Source: Ophiura sarsii
Lineage: Eukaryota; Echinodermata; Ophiuroidea; Amphilepidida; Ophiuridae
Assembly: GCA_035610835.1 (NCBI GenBank)
Contig: CM069459.1
Coordinates: 52,379,755 to 52,443,754 of the forward strand
Direction of reading: 5' to 3'
DNA: 64,000 nucleotides
In this document: piece after piece, positions 25,601 to 33,806 of the stretch
Position numbering within the stretch: position 1 is the stretch's first letter
Layout: the number at the start of each line of letters is the position of its first letter
Notes under the pieces: model-generated
What the model saw: only the letters and a program-made list of their open reading frames with translations
Database searches by the model: none
Told to the model about the DNA's origin: nothing
Made by a program: the position numbers and the translations under genes

Positions 25601-28600
25601 ATCAAGCGTAATAAAACTTACAAACGCAGTATAGCTGATCATATGCGTCAGATTAGCTCAGGTGTAAAATAGCACCCTCATTTAAGGAAAATCACAATAA
25701 ACAGGAAAATACAGTCAGTTTACCATGGATCTTGACATACAATGCGGCGTGGGGAATAGAAGAGCTCCGCTAAAACTGAACCTGAAGTATGCGGGTGTGT
25801 TGGGGGATAATAATATAATAATAATAATAATAATAATAATATTAATAATGGCATTTATAATGCGCCGTCAATCTAGGTAAAACTATTCCGAGGCGCAAAC
25901 ATATAAAACAAAAATACAAATTAACATGAAAAATACATAAACAAGGATGATTTGCATATACATTTGCATATACATGTACATGTATATACAAAGAAATCAA
26001 TTATAATCTGAGTCAAATAATCTTGTTTCAACAAGTTCTTAAAAGAGTCAAGTGAATCACAGCATCTTAAATTATAAGGTAGTGAGTTCCAGAGAGTTGG
26101 TGCAGCAACCGAAAATGCGCGATCTCCAAATGAAGAAGTAGTCCGTGGAACAACAAGTAAAAGTTTATCAGATGACCGGAGAGTACGTTTTGGATGATAT
26201 GGTACAAGAAGATTAGCAATATATGTTGGTGAAGTGCCATGCAAAGCTTTCCAAGTTAAAGAAGAAGTTTAAAATGAATCCTTTCGCGAACAGGAAGCCA
26301 GTGGAGATCTTTCAATATTGGAGTGATATGATCGAATTTCCTTGTCTTTGTGAGAACACGAGCAGCTGCATTTTGTAAGTGATCAGTGATGACAAAAGAA
26401 GAGAATTGCCATTGCCAATACGAGAAGTTAAAAGAGCATGGACGATAGTAGCTGCGGTTTCAAATGTTAACATTTTCCTTATACTATTGACATTCCGTAT
26501 ATGATAATACACTGATTGGCATATCCGTCGAACTTTAACATCGATACATAGATTATTATCAAATACAATTCCTAAGTTCCGAGCAGATTTTGAAGCAAGA
26601 ACAGAAGAAGTGTCGATATTGATATGATGATCACTTATTTTACGTTGATTGAATCTGGAGGTCATAATTAAAAACTCTGTCTTATCATCATTCAATTTCA
26701 GCTTGTTTACAGACATCCACGACTTGATTTCTAAAATACAAGCTTCTGCGCGTTGACGGGCCGATATTTCATCATTACGATCATTTAACTTAAAAGGCAC
26801 ACTTAGTTGTGCATCGTCCGCGTAAGAATGAACATATAATCCGTGTTTGCGAGCAATGCTAGCAATGGGAGAGGACTAGATGGTGAATAGTATAGGTCCA
26901 AGCACAGATCCTTGAGGAACGCCATATTTTAGCGGAACATGTGTAGAAATAGTTCCATTTATGTTTACTGCTTGAGTTCTGTTTTTGAGGTAGGACTGAA
27001 ACCATCTCAGAGCTGAATCCTTGACACTAATTGACTCAAGACGCCTGAACAGAATATCATGGTCAATGGTGTCGAAAGCGGCAGAGAGGTCGAGAAGAAT
27101 GAGAAAAATGCCACGTTTACCATCCAATTCACGTAAAATGTCATTGTGTACTTTAAGAAGAGCGGTCTCTGTACCATGATATTTTCTGTATGCTGATTGA
27201 TGTTGTTCATATAAGTTGTTTAGACATAAATGAGCAGCAAGACGATGTGCTACAACTTTTTCAACCATTTTGGATACAAAACGCAGATTGGACACAGGAC
27301 GAAAGATCCATGGATAGCGCTAGTGGGAGACCCAGTGTTCTGAATTCAGCTTTAAAAGTGTTTGACCCATGACCTCCAATCATACGCTTGCACTTATATA
27401 GGCCTCTCACATTTGATACCGTAGTCATGTCATGACTGCATTTTGAAAAAGGCCTTGAAATATGGAAATTCAAGCCCTATTCCGAAACGATGATGTCATC
27501 AAGAAAATGTCACATAATGCCATTTTTGTTTTCTGAATTGCTTAGTTCCCGAATGCCGTGCTTTTGTTGCTGAAAATGGAGATGTTTCGGACCCTGCCCC
27601 ATCATTCATCGGTGGTGATACGCAGACAGTCACATGTGACGCAGGGTTTAGGGCAAATGGGTCAACAGAAAGTACGTGCATTAATATCAATGCAAAGTAT
27701 GCAGATTGGCAACCAGCTCCTACTATGTGCGGTAAGTTTCATAATAACACAAAACACGTACAGAGCAAAAAAATAGATTGAATCAGGTAGGTCATTGGAA
27801 GAACCGATATGCGTTATCTTTTTTGCCCGTTCATTTGATTTGAATGGACACTTACTCCTCAGCTAACTGGTTCCTAGTAAGGTGCTTCTGCGCTAAATTA
27901 TCGAATAGAAGTGTTATCAGTTCATTTCATTAAAAGAACATATAAATAGAAAATTCCATACCACACTCTGATAGCTGATGTCTCATTACAGATTATAAAT
28001 ACTATAGGTTATGATAAGTTGTGAGGAAATGTAAGAACTTAAATACCATTGAGATTTATTTGCATTATTTTCCAGTTCACAAGAGTGGAGCTTGTGCCGC
28101 ACCAAATAACGGAGCCGTTGCCGACCCTGCGTTGTCTTTTGTCGAAGGCGCGCGCGATTAACAAACATCACGTACGATGCAGGATTTAGAGTAAATGGAT
28201 CGGCACAGTCATGTTTAGACGGGCGTTTGTGACCACAACTTTTACGCTATGTATTTCTTCTGATAATCCTGGATGTCTGGGTTTTTTTCTGGTGTAAATG
28301 GCATTCACAATGGCATTTGCACCGACCTGCACGTCGTGTTAGCGTGTTACGCATTAAATTGGGCCGGCGTAAGGTCGATTTGGTTATAAACACGGGTACC
28401 GTCCAGACGGTCACAATCCGACCTTTACACCACAGCGTTCTGCGTAATTGTTCCACCACAGAGCTCTGCGTAATTGTTGGACGTGCTTTTCAATGGGAAC
28501 GAACTGTGCCGCTTGGATGATGCTACAACGAGGTTAGCGTTTATTCTGTATAGAATAACACTTTAAACTGAGTGCTGATTGGTTCCAACAAATACGCACA

Positions 28601-31600
28601 TCCCCGCTCTCTTAACACGAACCATCCTCTTAAACCCACCCGATTTACGCCCGTCTTAACCCTACAATGTCAATGACATTCAGCAGAGTGGGAGCCAACA
28701 GCAAATCATACCACGCGTGGTAAAATGTGTTTGCGTGTTATTGACAAATAATTTAAGAACGAAAAATACCTTTTGGTGTTATTTGAATTTGTTTCAGTTC
28801 CCGAGTGTGGAGCTTTTGCCGCACCAAATAACGGAGCCGTTGCCGACCCTGCGTCGTCTTTTATCGACGGCGATAAACAAACAATCACGTGCGACTCAGG
28901 GTTTAGAGTAAATGGATCGCCACAGATGATGTGTATTAATTTGGATGAAAATTCAGCAGAGTGGGAGCCAACAGCATATCATACTACGTGTGGTAAGATA
29001 TATTTGCGTGTTATAACGCAACCTGGTGTCCCATAAAACGCAAATACAGTCACTTTACAATCATTCATATGATCACAATGTTTCATGTGATCGCATGTGT
29101 AAAATAGCGCCCTCGTTTACGGGATGAAACTTTATAAACCTGACAATCGCAGTCAGTTTACAATTTAAAAAACAGCATAATAAAACCATAAAACGGGTAT
29201 ATTAAGTCAACTTCTCATGGGATTCTTGATGGATCAGAATAGTTTAGTATTAGTTGATCACATATATACTTTCCGGGATTTTTAAATTTCAGCAGCACCC
29301 GAAAGGTTTTTTTATCCCTACAATGCACTGTTTCCCGATATTACTTGGGATGGTTCCTGCTTTATTTGTGGTGGTTCCGTGTTTTTTATGTTCAATTTTG
29401 TTTAAGTCTGTCTTTTGATATTTTGAATGTTTGATATCTCTATTTTTGGTATGGCATAATTAGTTTGGACAACATTCTGTAGTGGTTCCCGGTATTATTG
29501 TTGGTGGTTCCCTGTATTTTGTCTCAACGTTGTTTCAGCAGTAACTATATATATATGTATTGAATAAGTAGTTTCAATGGTCATATTTTGAAGCAGTGAT
29601 ATCAATTTTATTCATTTATTCAAACGTATTCAACTCACTCAAACTTCTACTAAACCTTCCTTCCAACTGAATTGCGCGAAACGTGATTACATAGCACCAA
29701 CTTATGTCTTGTTAACCTTTGTCATGACCTGTTCCCTCGCTCTAATCAGGTTTATCTTGCTTTATATCTTGACAAAGTGTAAATCAACGAATCATCTAAT
29801 ATCTCTAACAAAATGACAATGTTTGCCTCAATTGCTCGATTGCTGTTTGGTATAGGCCTAATATCGCGATGAATGTTGTAGACCGTGGTAAACTCATACC
29901 CTTTATATCATTATATTAGATCCCGAATGTAAGGCTTTTGATGGTCCTGAGTATGGAACTGTTTCGGACCCTGCATCGTCTTTTATTGACGGCGACACAC
30001 AAACCATCACATGTGATGCAGGATTTAGAGCAAGTGGATCAACCGCAATTATATGCACTGATTTAGATGCGAATTCAGCAGCCTGGAAACCAGCACCTGA
30101 TTCTACAACGTGTGGTAAAGGTTGACTTTAATAGTAGCCGTGATTTGAATCTAATTTGACATGACATGACGTGACATGAATTGACATGACATTAAAGGAC
30201 ATGACATGACACGACATGATGTGACATGACATGACGTGATATGACATGAAGTAATATGACATTACGTTATATAACATTGTATTTCATTGCATTGCATTTC
30301 ATTGCATTGTAATACATCGCATCGCATCGCATTGCATCGCATTGCATGCATTGCATTGCATTGCAAACTTTGACCGAATCATACAATGTTGTAATATACT
30401 TCCGTATTTGATATTTGCATCGCAGATTGCGTTGAGACTGCGTTAGGAATGGAGAGTGGCGAGATCACCGATGCACAAATTACGGCTTCTTCAGTTGATG
30501 CGGATGCCAATGGCCCTGCGTTGGCTCGATTCAATCATGATACCCGATGGCTTCCTGAGTCTACTCTAACTGACCACTGGATCAAGATTGATTTGCGTAA
30601 GAACCAGACAGTAGCAGGATTGATAACCCAAGGTTATGGCAATTGGGTATCATCCATTTATGTCAAATATGAGCAACCTGCCGGCTCTGGACAACTACAT
30701 TACATTTTAGATGTTAACGGGAGTACAAAGGTAATGCTTACCTTTTTCAGTAAATCTACTTTTTTTTCTTCTTCAGACAAAGCTATAGCTCGTGTTTGAA
30801 CCTAAATGACTGTCTAGCCTAGTAAAATAGTTTCTTAGGCCTTAATATGCCCGTTAATATGCTGAGTACATGAACATATCATGTAGACAAGTATACCGAG
30901 TACATGAACTTACCATTTAGACAAGCAAAGCATTAAGTAAATGAGTTGATTCTTATAGACTGGTGACTGCAGCACTCACACGGAGAACATTTTTAAAATC
31001 GGCCATTTTGGATTTGTAGCTATGATCAGTCTCTGAAACAGATCTTGATTATGACACTCCTTTGCCACTTCTTATCAATAGAGGTTATTCATGCGCAGCG
31101 AACTACAAAGGGGAATCGTACCAGGCCTATTCTACTTTCAATTAAATCAGTGCGTAAAATTGCATGAAGCGTGTTACCAAATTGGCAACTGTGTTTAAAA
31201 TTAATCTCGTTAAGATGGCAGCGAATCTGTTACATGGACAACCTCTATGACTGATAGTCACAATGGCCCGCATTCTCGTACGTATTTAAACATGGTTTTA
31301 TTAAGCTAAATACACGTTTAACTTTGACTTTAAACACATTGTTTAACTAAATGCAATTCTCGAACATTTGTTGAACTTAAAAACGCATCTTACTCGCTGA
31401 AAAATATCTAACTTTCAACATGAGCATGTGGGTATAATACGCCTTGAATGATTACTCAACCGCGCCCCAAAGAAGATTTTAAAGACACCACCACAATGCA
31501 TTGCGTTTTTTGCAAAATGCCCTAATTCTGGTCTCTAATTTGTCTCAATTCCCATAGACATATGCACATAATTCTGGCCTAATTCTGGTATCTAATTTGT

Positions 31601-33391
31601 CTCAGTTCCCATAGACATATGCACACAAATATTGGCTTCATAGCGCGTTCATCGTTGGAGCTCTTATGTTCTATGTTCCTTTTTCTTATTTCTAAAACTT
31701 AAAAGCTCGACAAATGCATCGTGTGGCAAAAAGCTTTAGTTGGTTGGTGTTCGCGCAATGCATTGTGGGAATACCTTAAACTCTTCTTTGACCGCGCCCG
31801 GTGCAAGCTGACGTGCAGATCGTGTAGTCTTAAAATACACGTGGATTTGAGGAATTCGATCGTTATACATAGTAACCCATTTAGGCCATAAACAAATTAA
31901 AAACCTGTATACAGTGGACGCACGAGTCAGCACGACCACTGTGGGGACGAGATTTGCGGAGTTTAAAATCAGGTTTTGTTTAATAATTCGTTTAAAAGAT
32001 AAGTACGCGTATAATTTAGACATGTGTTTAGTTAGACACGGTTTTAAGCTAATGCTGTGTTTAGTACGAGAATATGGTCGATTGTGTTACATTGGATGTA
32101 ATAACCCATAAACAAGAGCTCATACCACCCGAACAGCCACATACATTTCTCTATTAATACGGGAAAATATTCTTTGGGACTTAAACAATCTCAATTCAGC
32201 ATTCATGTCTACTACAGACTGTAACAAAAAAAGTTATACAATCGCAATTTTATTTTTAATTCAATGTTAAAATCATGCAATGTCAAAATCTCTTACACTC
32301 TGTGTGTTAAGTTTTGTTTTGGCTACCAGAATCATTTTATTTGGTCTTTTTAACTAATTGCATTTAAAAGTTATGACCAATCTACTAAGTCGTCTAGAAA
32401 TTGGGATGGGCCACTTTCACTACAATGATATCATACAATCTTGCTTGTATAAATTAAATGGTTAGGGTATCATGCAAGGAACATTAGAAAGAACAATATA
32501 ATTCTTTTTCAAATAGTTTTATTTCATTTGAATAAATAAATTCATAAAATAAATAAATAATATTTGTAAAGACCTAACCTTCTTTGTGATACTTTCAACC
32601 TCTGGAAACGAACCATTGTTGTCTAACAAGAGCGCTCTACTGCTATGTTCCTGGTTCGATTCCATTCATATTCATCCCAGTGATTTTACCATTGATTAAA
32701 CCAAAGTGGCCCAGGTGATTTCATGACTACTTTAGACAATTGATCATATCTCTGCTTACCGACCATCGATTGTCATGAAACAACGCTTATTCGAAAGCTA
32801 ATAAACTTCCCCTTGCAAGCCATTAAAATTCGAAACAGAAATTCTACGGGAGATATTTTTAATATTTTTTTCAAAACTGTATAACTTTTTTCGTTACAGC
32901 CTGTATATAAATGATAAATGATTACGTGCACATTGATTCTGTTTCTCCACACAACATAAATGACAGCCAGTCCAAAATGTTCATTGACTATCCAGGAATT
33001 GAACTTGGGACCTCCGGGTTACTATAGACCGTTGCTCTACCAACTGAGCTAATGAGGCAGATGGGGAAGAACGGCGATAATATTATCTAACAGGCCTTCA
33101 ATTATAATTATCCTCTAACATCTTCTCATCCAAAAAGCGTTGAAAGAGGTTTGGAAAATCAAAGTAATGTGCATATAATATTACCCACATCAGAACTCAC
33201 TTACACGTGGATAAATGATGACATTTTTTCATTTACAGTTATTTGACGCCAATACAGCAGGCGACGACACCCATGTCAAGATCCTATTTGACCAGCTCTT
33301 GTATACCAGCATCGTTCAAGTAGAGACCAGGACGTGTAACCATGTCAATTGTCCATTGAGATTAGAGATTTTAGGATGCATTGGTAGTTAA
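10275..33391 (+). CDS. Secreted PAN-CCP(5)-F5/8C mosaic protein (nine-exon model)
   Basis: Exons joined by hand: 10275-10628, 24303-24366, 24733-24918, 25313-25507, 27546-27731, 28798-28992, 29920-30114, 30426-30730, 33239-33391. The sum is 1833 bp, 610 residues plus stop. Phases are compatible throughout: 0 after exon 1 and before the last exon, 1 elsewhere. Order: signal peptide (about 1-30), PAN/apple-like Cys-rich domain (about 55-139), five CCP/sushi modules (about 140-458), and a complete discoidin-type F5/8C domain (about 459-608). CCP modules mediate protein-protein contacts and F5/8C domains bind lipids or glycans in known families. A secreted recognition or adhesion protein is the inference. 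There is no catalytic or membrane segment. The first intron is 13.7 kb, so additional or alternative exons cannot be excluded. Confidence 0.78.
10790..11205 (+). repeat. Degenerate minisatellite, unit about 80-100 bp (first part)
   Basis: Diverged units share gaatatagaaacattc, ttggatttcagcaataatt, atggcaaaaacatgtcattg and caaaacacgttatc. At least four units lie here, and the array continues at 12394-13060 after a 1.2-kb insertion. It starts about 160 bp after exon 1. Confidence 0.7.
11206..12393. mobile_element. Non-autonomous DNA transposon, copy 1 (TIR cggccgagtgcacc)
   Basis: The ends cggccgagtgcaccaatgac (11206) and gtcattggtgcactcggccg (to 12393) are perfect inverted copies. A related element sits at 14167-15159. 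ATT lies on both sides of this copy, but the target duplication is not settled. The interior carries a tRNA-like sequence (about 11750-11816) and no transposase frame. It interrupts the minisatellite. Confidence 0.8.
11748..11816 (+). repeat. tRNA-like sequence inside the transposon
   Basis: cgtggcgtggacacc resembles an A box and ggttcgattcccagaccacg is an excellent B box region whose end pairs with the start (cgtggcgtgg/ccacgc). It is probably a captured tRNA or SINE head. In copy 2 it is truncated. Confidence 0.45.
12394..13060 (+). repeat. Degenerate minisatellite, continuation
   Basis: About seven further units with the same shared strings (cagaatatagaaacattccg, ggcaaaaacatgtcattcca). 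It is the direct continuation of the array before the transposon insertion. Confidence 0.7.
14167..15159. mobile_element. Non-autonomous DNA transposon, copy 2
   Basis: It has the same TIRs (cggccgagtgcacc/ggtgcactcggccg) and interior as the element at 11206-12393: ccaagtgttaacct, ctcgctaggtcataggtgag, cgaggggcacatac and ctccgtggcgtgga. It is shortened near both ends and carries a LINE fragment at 14344-14767. Confidence 0.75.
14344..14767 (-). mobile_element. LINE 3' fragment inserted in the transposon
   Basis: The minus-strand frame at 14484-14723 and its upstream extension read as the C-terminal end of a non-LTR reverse transcriptase ORF (MYKIQN, ATR-like HPAKF, FFPRTVSDWNDL). The 3' tail is a short repeat of the tacatc type. 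The insert is flanked by TTAACCT on both sides (14337-14343 and 14768-14774), a 7-bp target duplication confirmed by the uninterrupted sequence of copy 1. Confidence 0.8.
15230..15793. repeat. Foldback MITE with TA target (cagtcattaaaaaaagtaac)
   Basis: The left arm starting cagtcattaaaaaaagtaac is mirrored by gttacttttttgatgactg at the right end. Arms of about 200 bp pair well, including gagatattgcatgctag. TA flanks both ends, as in Tc1/mariner-type insertions. Confidence 0.75.
16234..16345 (+). repeat. Dispersed repeat of three copies (also 17590-17695, 18217-18308)
   Basis: The strings gaaacactcgtgtc, gtattcaaaacaaccgct and cctaattattgat occur in the same order at all three places. The two longer copies also share downstream sequence (tttaaagaatggca, gtaaagaaatcgtgtttca), so a tandem segmental duplication in the first intron is likely. 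Confidence 0.6.
16638..16840 (+). repeat. Dispersed repeat, copy 2 (partner 5407-5608)
   Basis: Near-identical to the 5.4-kb copy from gagttatctttt to agtccacaccccgcttaa. TTAAGGGGG at 16338 may be the opposite end of this copy, giving an element of about 500 bp. Confidence 0.65.
17052..17455 (+). repeat. SINE with an ATT-rich tail
   Basis: The head ggggagcgtgttggcgcagc resembles an A-box-containing tRNA start. The 3' end aaaaggcgctatataaat followed by tta repeats is the tail shared by CR1/L2-type LINEs and the SINEs they mobilise. Confidence 0.55.
17590..17695 (+). repeat. Dispersed repeat, second copy of the 16.2-kb unit
   Basis: It shares ggaaacactcgtatcgtgtg, gtattcaaaacaaccgctac and ctaattattaataatg with the copies at 16.2 and 18.2 kb. 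The following 150 bases also match the sequence after 16.84 kb. Confidence 0.6.
18217..18308 (+). repeat. Dispersed repeat, third copy of the 16.2-kb unit
   Basis: Shares cgctcgtgtcgtttgttgtt, gtattcaaaacaaccgctac and ctaattattgataatg with the other two copies. Confidence 0.6.
19556..19955 (+). repeat. Tandem repeat, period about 180 bp, 2.3 copies
   Basis: The units begin near aaaatgtgccctccgatttg, continue with atattatatcacattttgag and aatcaatccgcgacacattt, and the unit repeats near 19746. A third partial unit starts near 19919. Confidence 0.75.
20262..20308 (+). repeat. Short tandem repeat (acacatcgctaaca)
   Basis: Three consecutive copies of cacatcgctaacaa, a local expansion in the first intron of the PAN-CCP gene. 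Confidence 0.8.
20455..20573. repeat. Near-perfect palindrome of about 119 bp
   Basis: gtgcaatggtatgaatattt at the left is mirrored by aaatattcataccattgcac at the right, with continued pairing through ggtgaaagatgaaatgtt. The hairpin has a small central loop. A TE end or foldback element is likely. Confidence 0.8.
21570..21805 (+). mobile_element. LINE 3'-end fragment (CR1/L2-like)
   Basis: Translation around 21590-21690 reads AFSVVAPRT, then LPVSVRNATSVQCFKSKLKN and YLFP-stop, the conserved C-terminus of a non-LTR retrotransposon ORF2. The tail tttgtatgcctaggcaaagg, gcgcagtataaatg and tta repeats is the matching 3' end. Severely 5'-truncated. Confidence 0.8.
21800..22251 (+). repeat. Minisatellite, unit about 85-90 bp (first part)
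   Basis: About five diverged units share gccgttcggt, ggtcaggggtcattta, taacctagtcctaatcctaa and cgttaactctagtgctttat. The array is cut by a nested insertion and resumes at 23043. Confidence 0.7.
22252..23042. mobile_element. Outer DNA element of a nested pair (TIR agttcttggaacgc)
   Basis: agttcttggaacgctttac at the left end is mirrored by gtaagcgttccaagaact at the right. It lies inside the minisatellite and contains the complete inner MITE at 22288-22878. Confidence 0.65.
22288..22878. mobile_element. Inner Tc1/mariner-like MITE (TIR cagggtgtatcag)
   Basis: Ends cagggtgtatcagaaagaac and gttcattctgatacaccctg, TA on both sides, about 590 bp, no transposase frame. The TIR start and TA duplication fit Tc1/mariner-type elements. 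Confidence 0.75.
23043..23110 (+). repeat. Minisatellite, resumed last unit
   Basis: gtaatcctaatctagtaacg, aatactagtgcttatctg and gccgttcgg match the units before 22251, showing that the nested elements were inserted into the array. Confidence 0.6.
23380..24068. mobile_element. Mariner-type MITE, copy 1 (TIR cagactgtaacaaaaaaa)
   Basis: It starts cagactgtaacaaaaaaa, ends tttttgttacagcctg and is flanked by TA on both sides; about 690 bp. It is about 90% similar to the copy at 32215-32903. It includes a tRNA-like string (gttcctgattcgattcca) but no open frame of note. Confidence 0.8.
24303..24366 (+). CDS. PAN-CCP gene exon 2 (end of PAN/linker)
   Basis: Acceptor ttgttattttag at 24302; donor g|gtaagt at 24367. 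Read in phase 0 from exon 1 it gives SDDALAWGPDVKCRISILPA and C. The two cysteines may close the PAN domain. The phase agreement on both sides and the strong donor support it, but it is short and follows a 13.7-kb intron. Confidence 0.6.
24733..24918 (+). CDS. PAN-CCP gene exon 3 (CCP 1)
   Basis: 186 bp, phase 1-1, acceptor atggcttag, donor gtaagt. The CCP pattern is complete: VLECSAFVTEHGDVS, TVTCDAGFRADGS, TENTC, DWQPAPTKCG, with four cysteines and the conserved W before the last. It is closely similar to exon 5 (type A), including the flanking intron sequence. Confidence 0.85.
25313..25507 (+). CDS. PAN-CCP gene exon 4 (CCP 2)
   Basis: 195 bp, phase 1-1, acceptor atttgttccag, donor gtaaga. 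It encodes PECGVFAAPNNGAVADP, TITCDAGFRVNGSAQIMC, EWEPTANHTMCG, a full CCP module. Very similar to exon 7 and to the pseudoexon at 28076 (type B). Confidence 0.85.
25808..25850 (+). repeat. (TAA)n microsatellite at the LINE 3' end
   Basis: A run of ataata units directly adjoins the 3' end of the minus-strand LINE and is presumably its tail. Confidence 0.8.
25845..27310 (-). mobile_element. 5'-truncated LINE with damaged reverse transcriptase (CR1/L2-like)
   Basis: Three minus-strand frames together cover much of a non-LTR reverse transcriptase. 27295-26876 has FRPVSNLRF-like start, LLDLSAAFDTIDHDIL, YGVPQGSVLGPILF. The catalytic YADD box (HSYADDAQLS) is at about 26808-26828. 26800-26312 has SWMSVNKLKLNDDKTEFL and ARNLGIVFD. 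26244-26000 has FSVAAPTLWNSLPYNLR. Frame breaks separate them, so it is inactive. It lies in intron 4 and ends in (TAA)n. Confidence 0.9.
27546..27731 (+). CDS. PAN-CCP gene exon 5 (CCP 3)
   Basis: 186 bp, phase 1-1, acceptor ttgcttag, donor gtaagt. It encodes VPECRAFVAENGDVSDPA, TVTCDAGFRANGSTESTC, DWQPAPTMCG. Nearly the same as exon 3, with matching intron flanks (tcataataacacaaaacacg), so the A-type exon was duplicated together with its surroundings. Confidence 0.85.
28076..28719 (+). pseudogene. Broken CCP exon (type B) with element insertion
   Basis: The acceptor tattttccag is intact and acttgtgccgcaccaaataa plus cggagccgttgccgacc match exons 4 and 7. The first Cys codon is changed (tgt to agt). 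A gcgcgc insertion is followed by an in-frame TAA where the others have AAA, a base is lost in the next motif and the second Cys is tgc to tac. A 438-bp element (28218-28655) then splits the exon. Its end (cagcagagtgggagccaaca) resumes at 28680. Inclusion in mRNA would end the protein, so it is presumably skipped. Confidence 0.85.
28218..28655. mobile_element. MITE in the CCP pseudoexon (TIR gacgggcgt, TSD TTA)
   Basis: It begins gacgggcgtttgtg and ends cgatttacgcccgtc, with TTA directly on both sides (28215-28217, 28656-28658). A 3-bp TWA target duplication and GC-rich TIR are the hallmarks of PIF/Harbinger elements. This is an inference, since no transposase is present. The interior has a diverged direct repeat ending tctgcgtaattg. 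Confidence 0.7.
28798..28992 (+). CDS. PAN-CCP gene exon 6 (CCP 4)
   Basis: 195 bp, phase 1-1, acceptor ttgtttcag, donor gtaaga. It encodes VPECGAFAAPNNGAVADPA, TITCDSGFRVNGSPQMMC, EWEPTAYHTTCG. An intact type B module right after the pseudoexon. Confidence 0.85.
29290..29540 (+). repeat. Imperfect direct repeat around gtggttcc
   Basis: gatggttcctgctttatttg, gtggtggttccgtg, gtagtggttcccggtattat and ggtggttccctgtatttt recur in intron 6. Diverged, of unknown origin. Confidence 0.4.
29920..30114 (+). CDS. PAN-CCP gene exon 7 (CCP 5)
   Basis: 195 bp, phase 1-1, acceptor ttatattag, donor gtaaag. It encodes DPECKAFDGPEYGTVSDPA, TITCDAGFRASGS, AIICTDLDANSAAWKP, TTCG. The most diverged of the five CCPs, and it combines features of types A and B. 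Confidence 0.85.
30155..30366 (+). repeat. Short tandem repeats (TGACA)n and (TTGCA)n
   Basis: atgacatgac units run to about 30262, followed by cattgcatcg/attgcattgc units to 30366. The second block ends about 60 bases before the acceptor of the F5/8C exon. Confidence 0.85.
30426..30730 (+). CDS. PAN-CCP gene exon 8 (F5/8C domain, N-terminal two thirds)
   Basis: 305 bp, phase 1 start, phase 0 end (aag|gtaatg). It encodes CVETALGMESGEITDAQITA, RFNHDTRWLPES, HWIKIDLRKNQTVAGLITQG, SIYVKYEQPAGSG. This is the classical discoidin/coagulation factor 5/8 type C pattern: C...LGMESG.I.D.QITASS, then the W.-ID and V.G.ITQG strands. An NQT sequon is visible. Confidence 0.9.
32215..32903. mobile_element. 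Mariner-type MITE, copy 2
   Basis: Same ends (cagactgtaacaaaaaaa/tttttcgttacagcctg), TA target and interior as the copy at 23380-24068. Both lie in introns of the same gene, in the same orientation and about 8.8 kb apart. Confidence 0.85.
32975..33060 (-). repeat. tRNA-derived SINE head
   Basis: On the minus strand tagctcagttggtagagcaa is a textbook A box and ggtcccaagttcaattcctg a fair B box. It lies in the last intron of the PAN-CCP gene. No terminator-tail structure was found, so a SINE or tRNA pseudogene. Confidence 0.5.
33239..33391 (+). CDS. PAN-CCP gene exon 9 (F5/8C C-terminus, stop)
   Basis: Acceptor tttcatttacag at 33238, phase 0. It encodes LFDANTAGDDTHVKILFD, IVQVETRTCNHVNCPLRLEI, LGCIGS and TAA at 33389-33391. 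Ending in LRLEILGC is the hallmark of the F5/8C domain, and the last Cys pairs with the first Cys of exon 8 in known structures. Confidence 0.9.
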   Translation, partial: LFDANTAGDDTHVKILFDQLLYTSIVQVETRTCNHVNCPLRLEILGCIGS

Positions 33392-33428
33392 GATGAATGT
33401 TTGATAGTTCATAAAGGTATCTAGGAAT

Positions 33429-33684
33429 TTAACACTTTCCACGCGGCAGGCGTCTGCAGACGACATTCCAAAATATCACAATAATATGTAAAAAGTGTCA
33501 ACATTTAATATTGAATTTCATTACCATATTTGGAATCACCATAAAAAATGCATTGAAATAAGTACAAACATGCCTACTATTGGTTCAGTAACCCTTGAGA
33601 TAAACTTTGAAAATTGCGAAAGGTTTCTGAAAAATCTGTTTTGTATAATTATGGTAAAACCAATAGCCGCATGGAAAATGTTAA
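33429..33684 (+). repeat. MITE of the 'ctttccacgcggc' family, full copy
   Basis: It starts ttaacactttccacgcggc and ends gccgcatggaaaatgttaa, about 255 bp. It begins about 40 bp after the stop of the PAN-CCP gene, so it may be part of the 3' UTR. Relatives: 1034-1267, 50226-50860 (split), 53449-53535 (partial), 59309-59560. Confidence 0.75.
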
Positions 33685-33806
33685 GTTGTATGCAGAAGAC
33701 AGTTGTTATGATCACATTCAGTTGAACGTGATCCAAAAGATGATTTCTTTGTAAACTTGTAACTAGGATTTCAACATCTAATGTATCTAATGGGGCTTAT
33801 CATTTA

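Noticed and set aside
25921..27295. Host reverse transcriptase gene
   Set aside because: The frame is broken at several places, 5'-truncated and followed by a (TAA)n tail, so it is a dead LINE copy.
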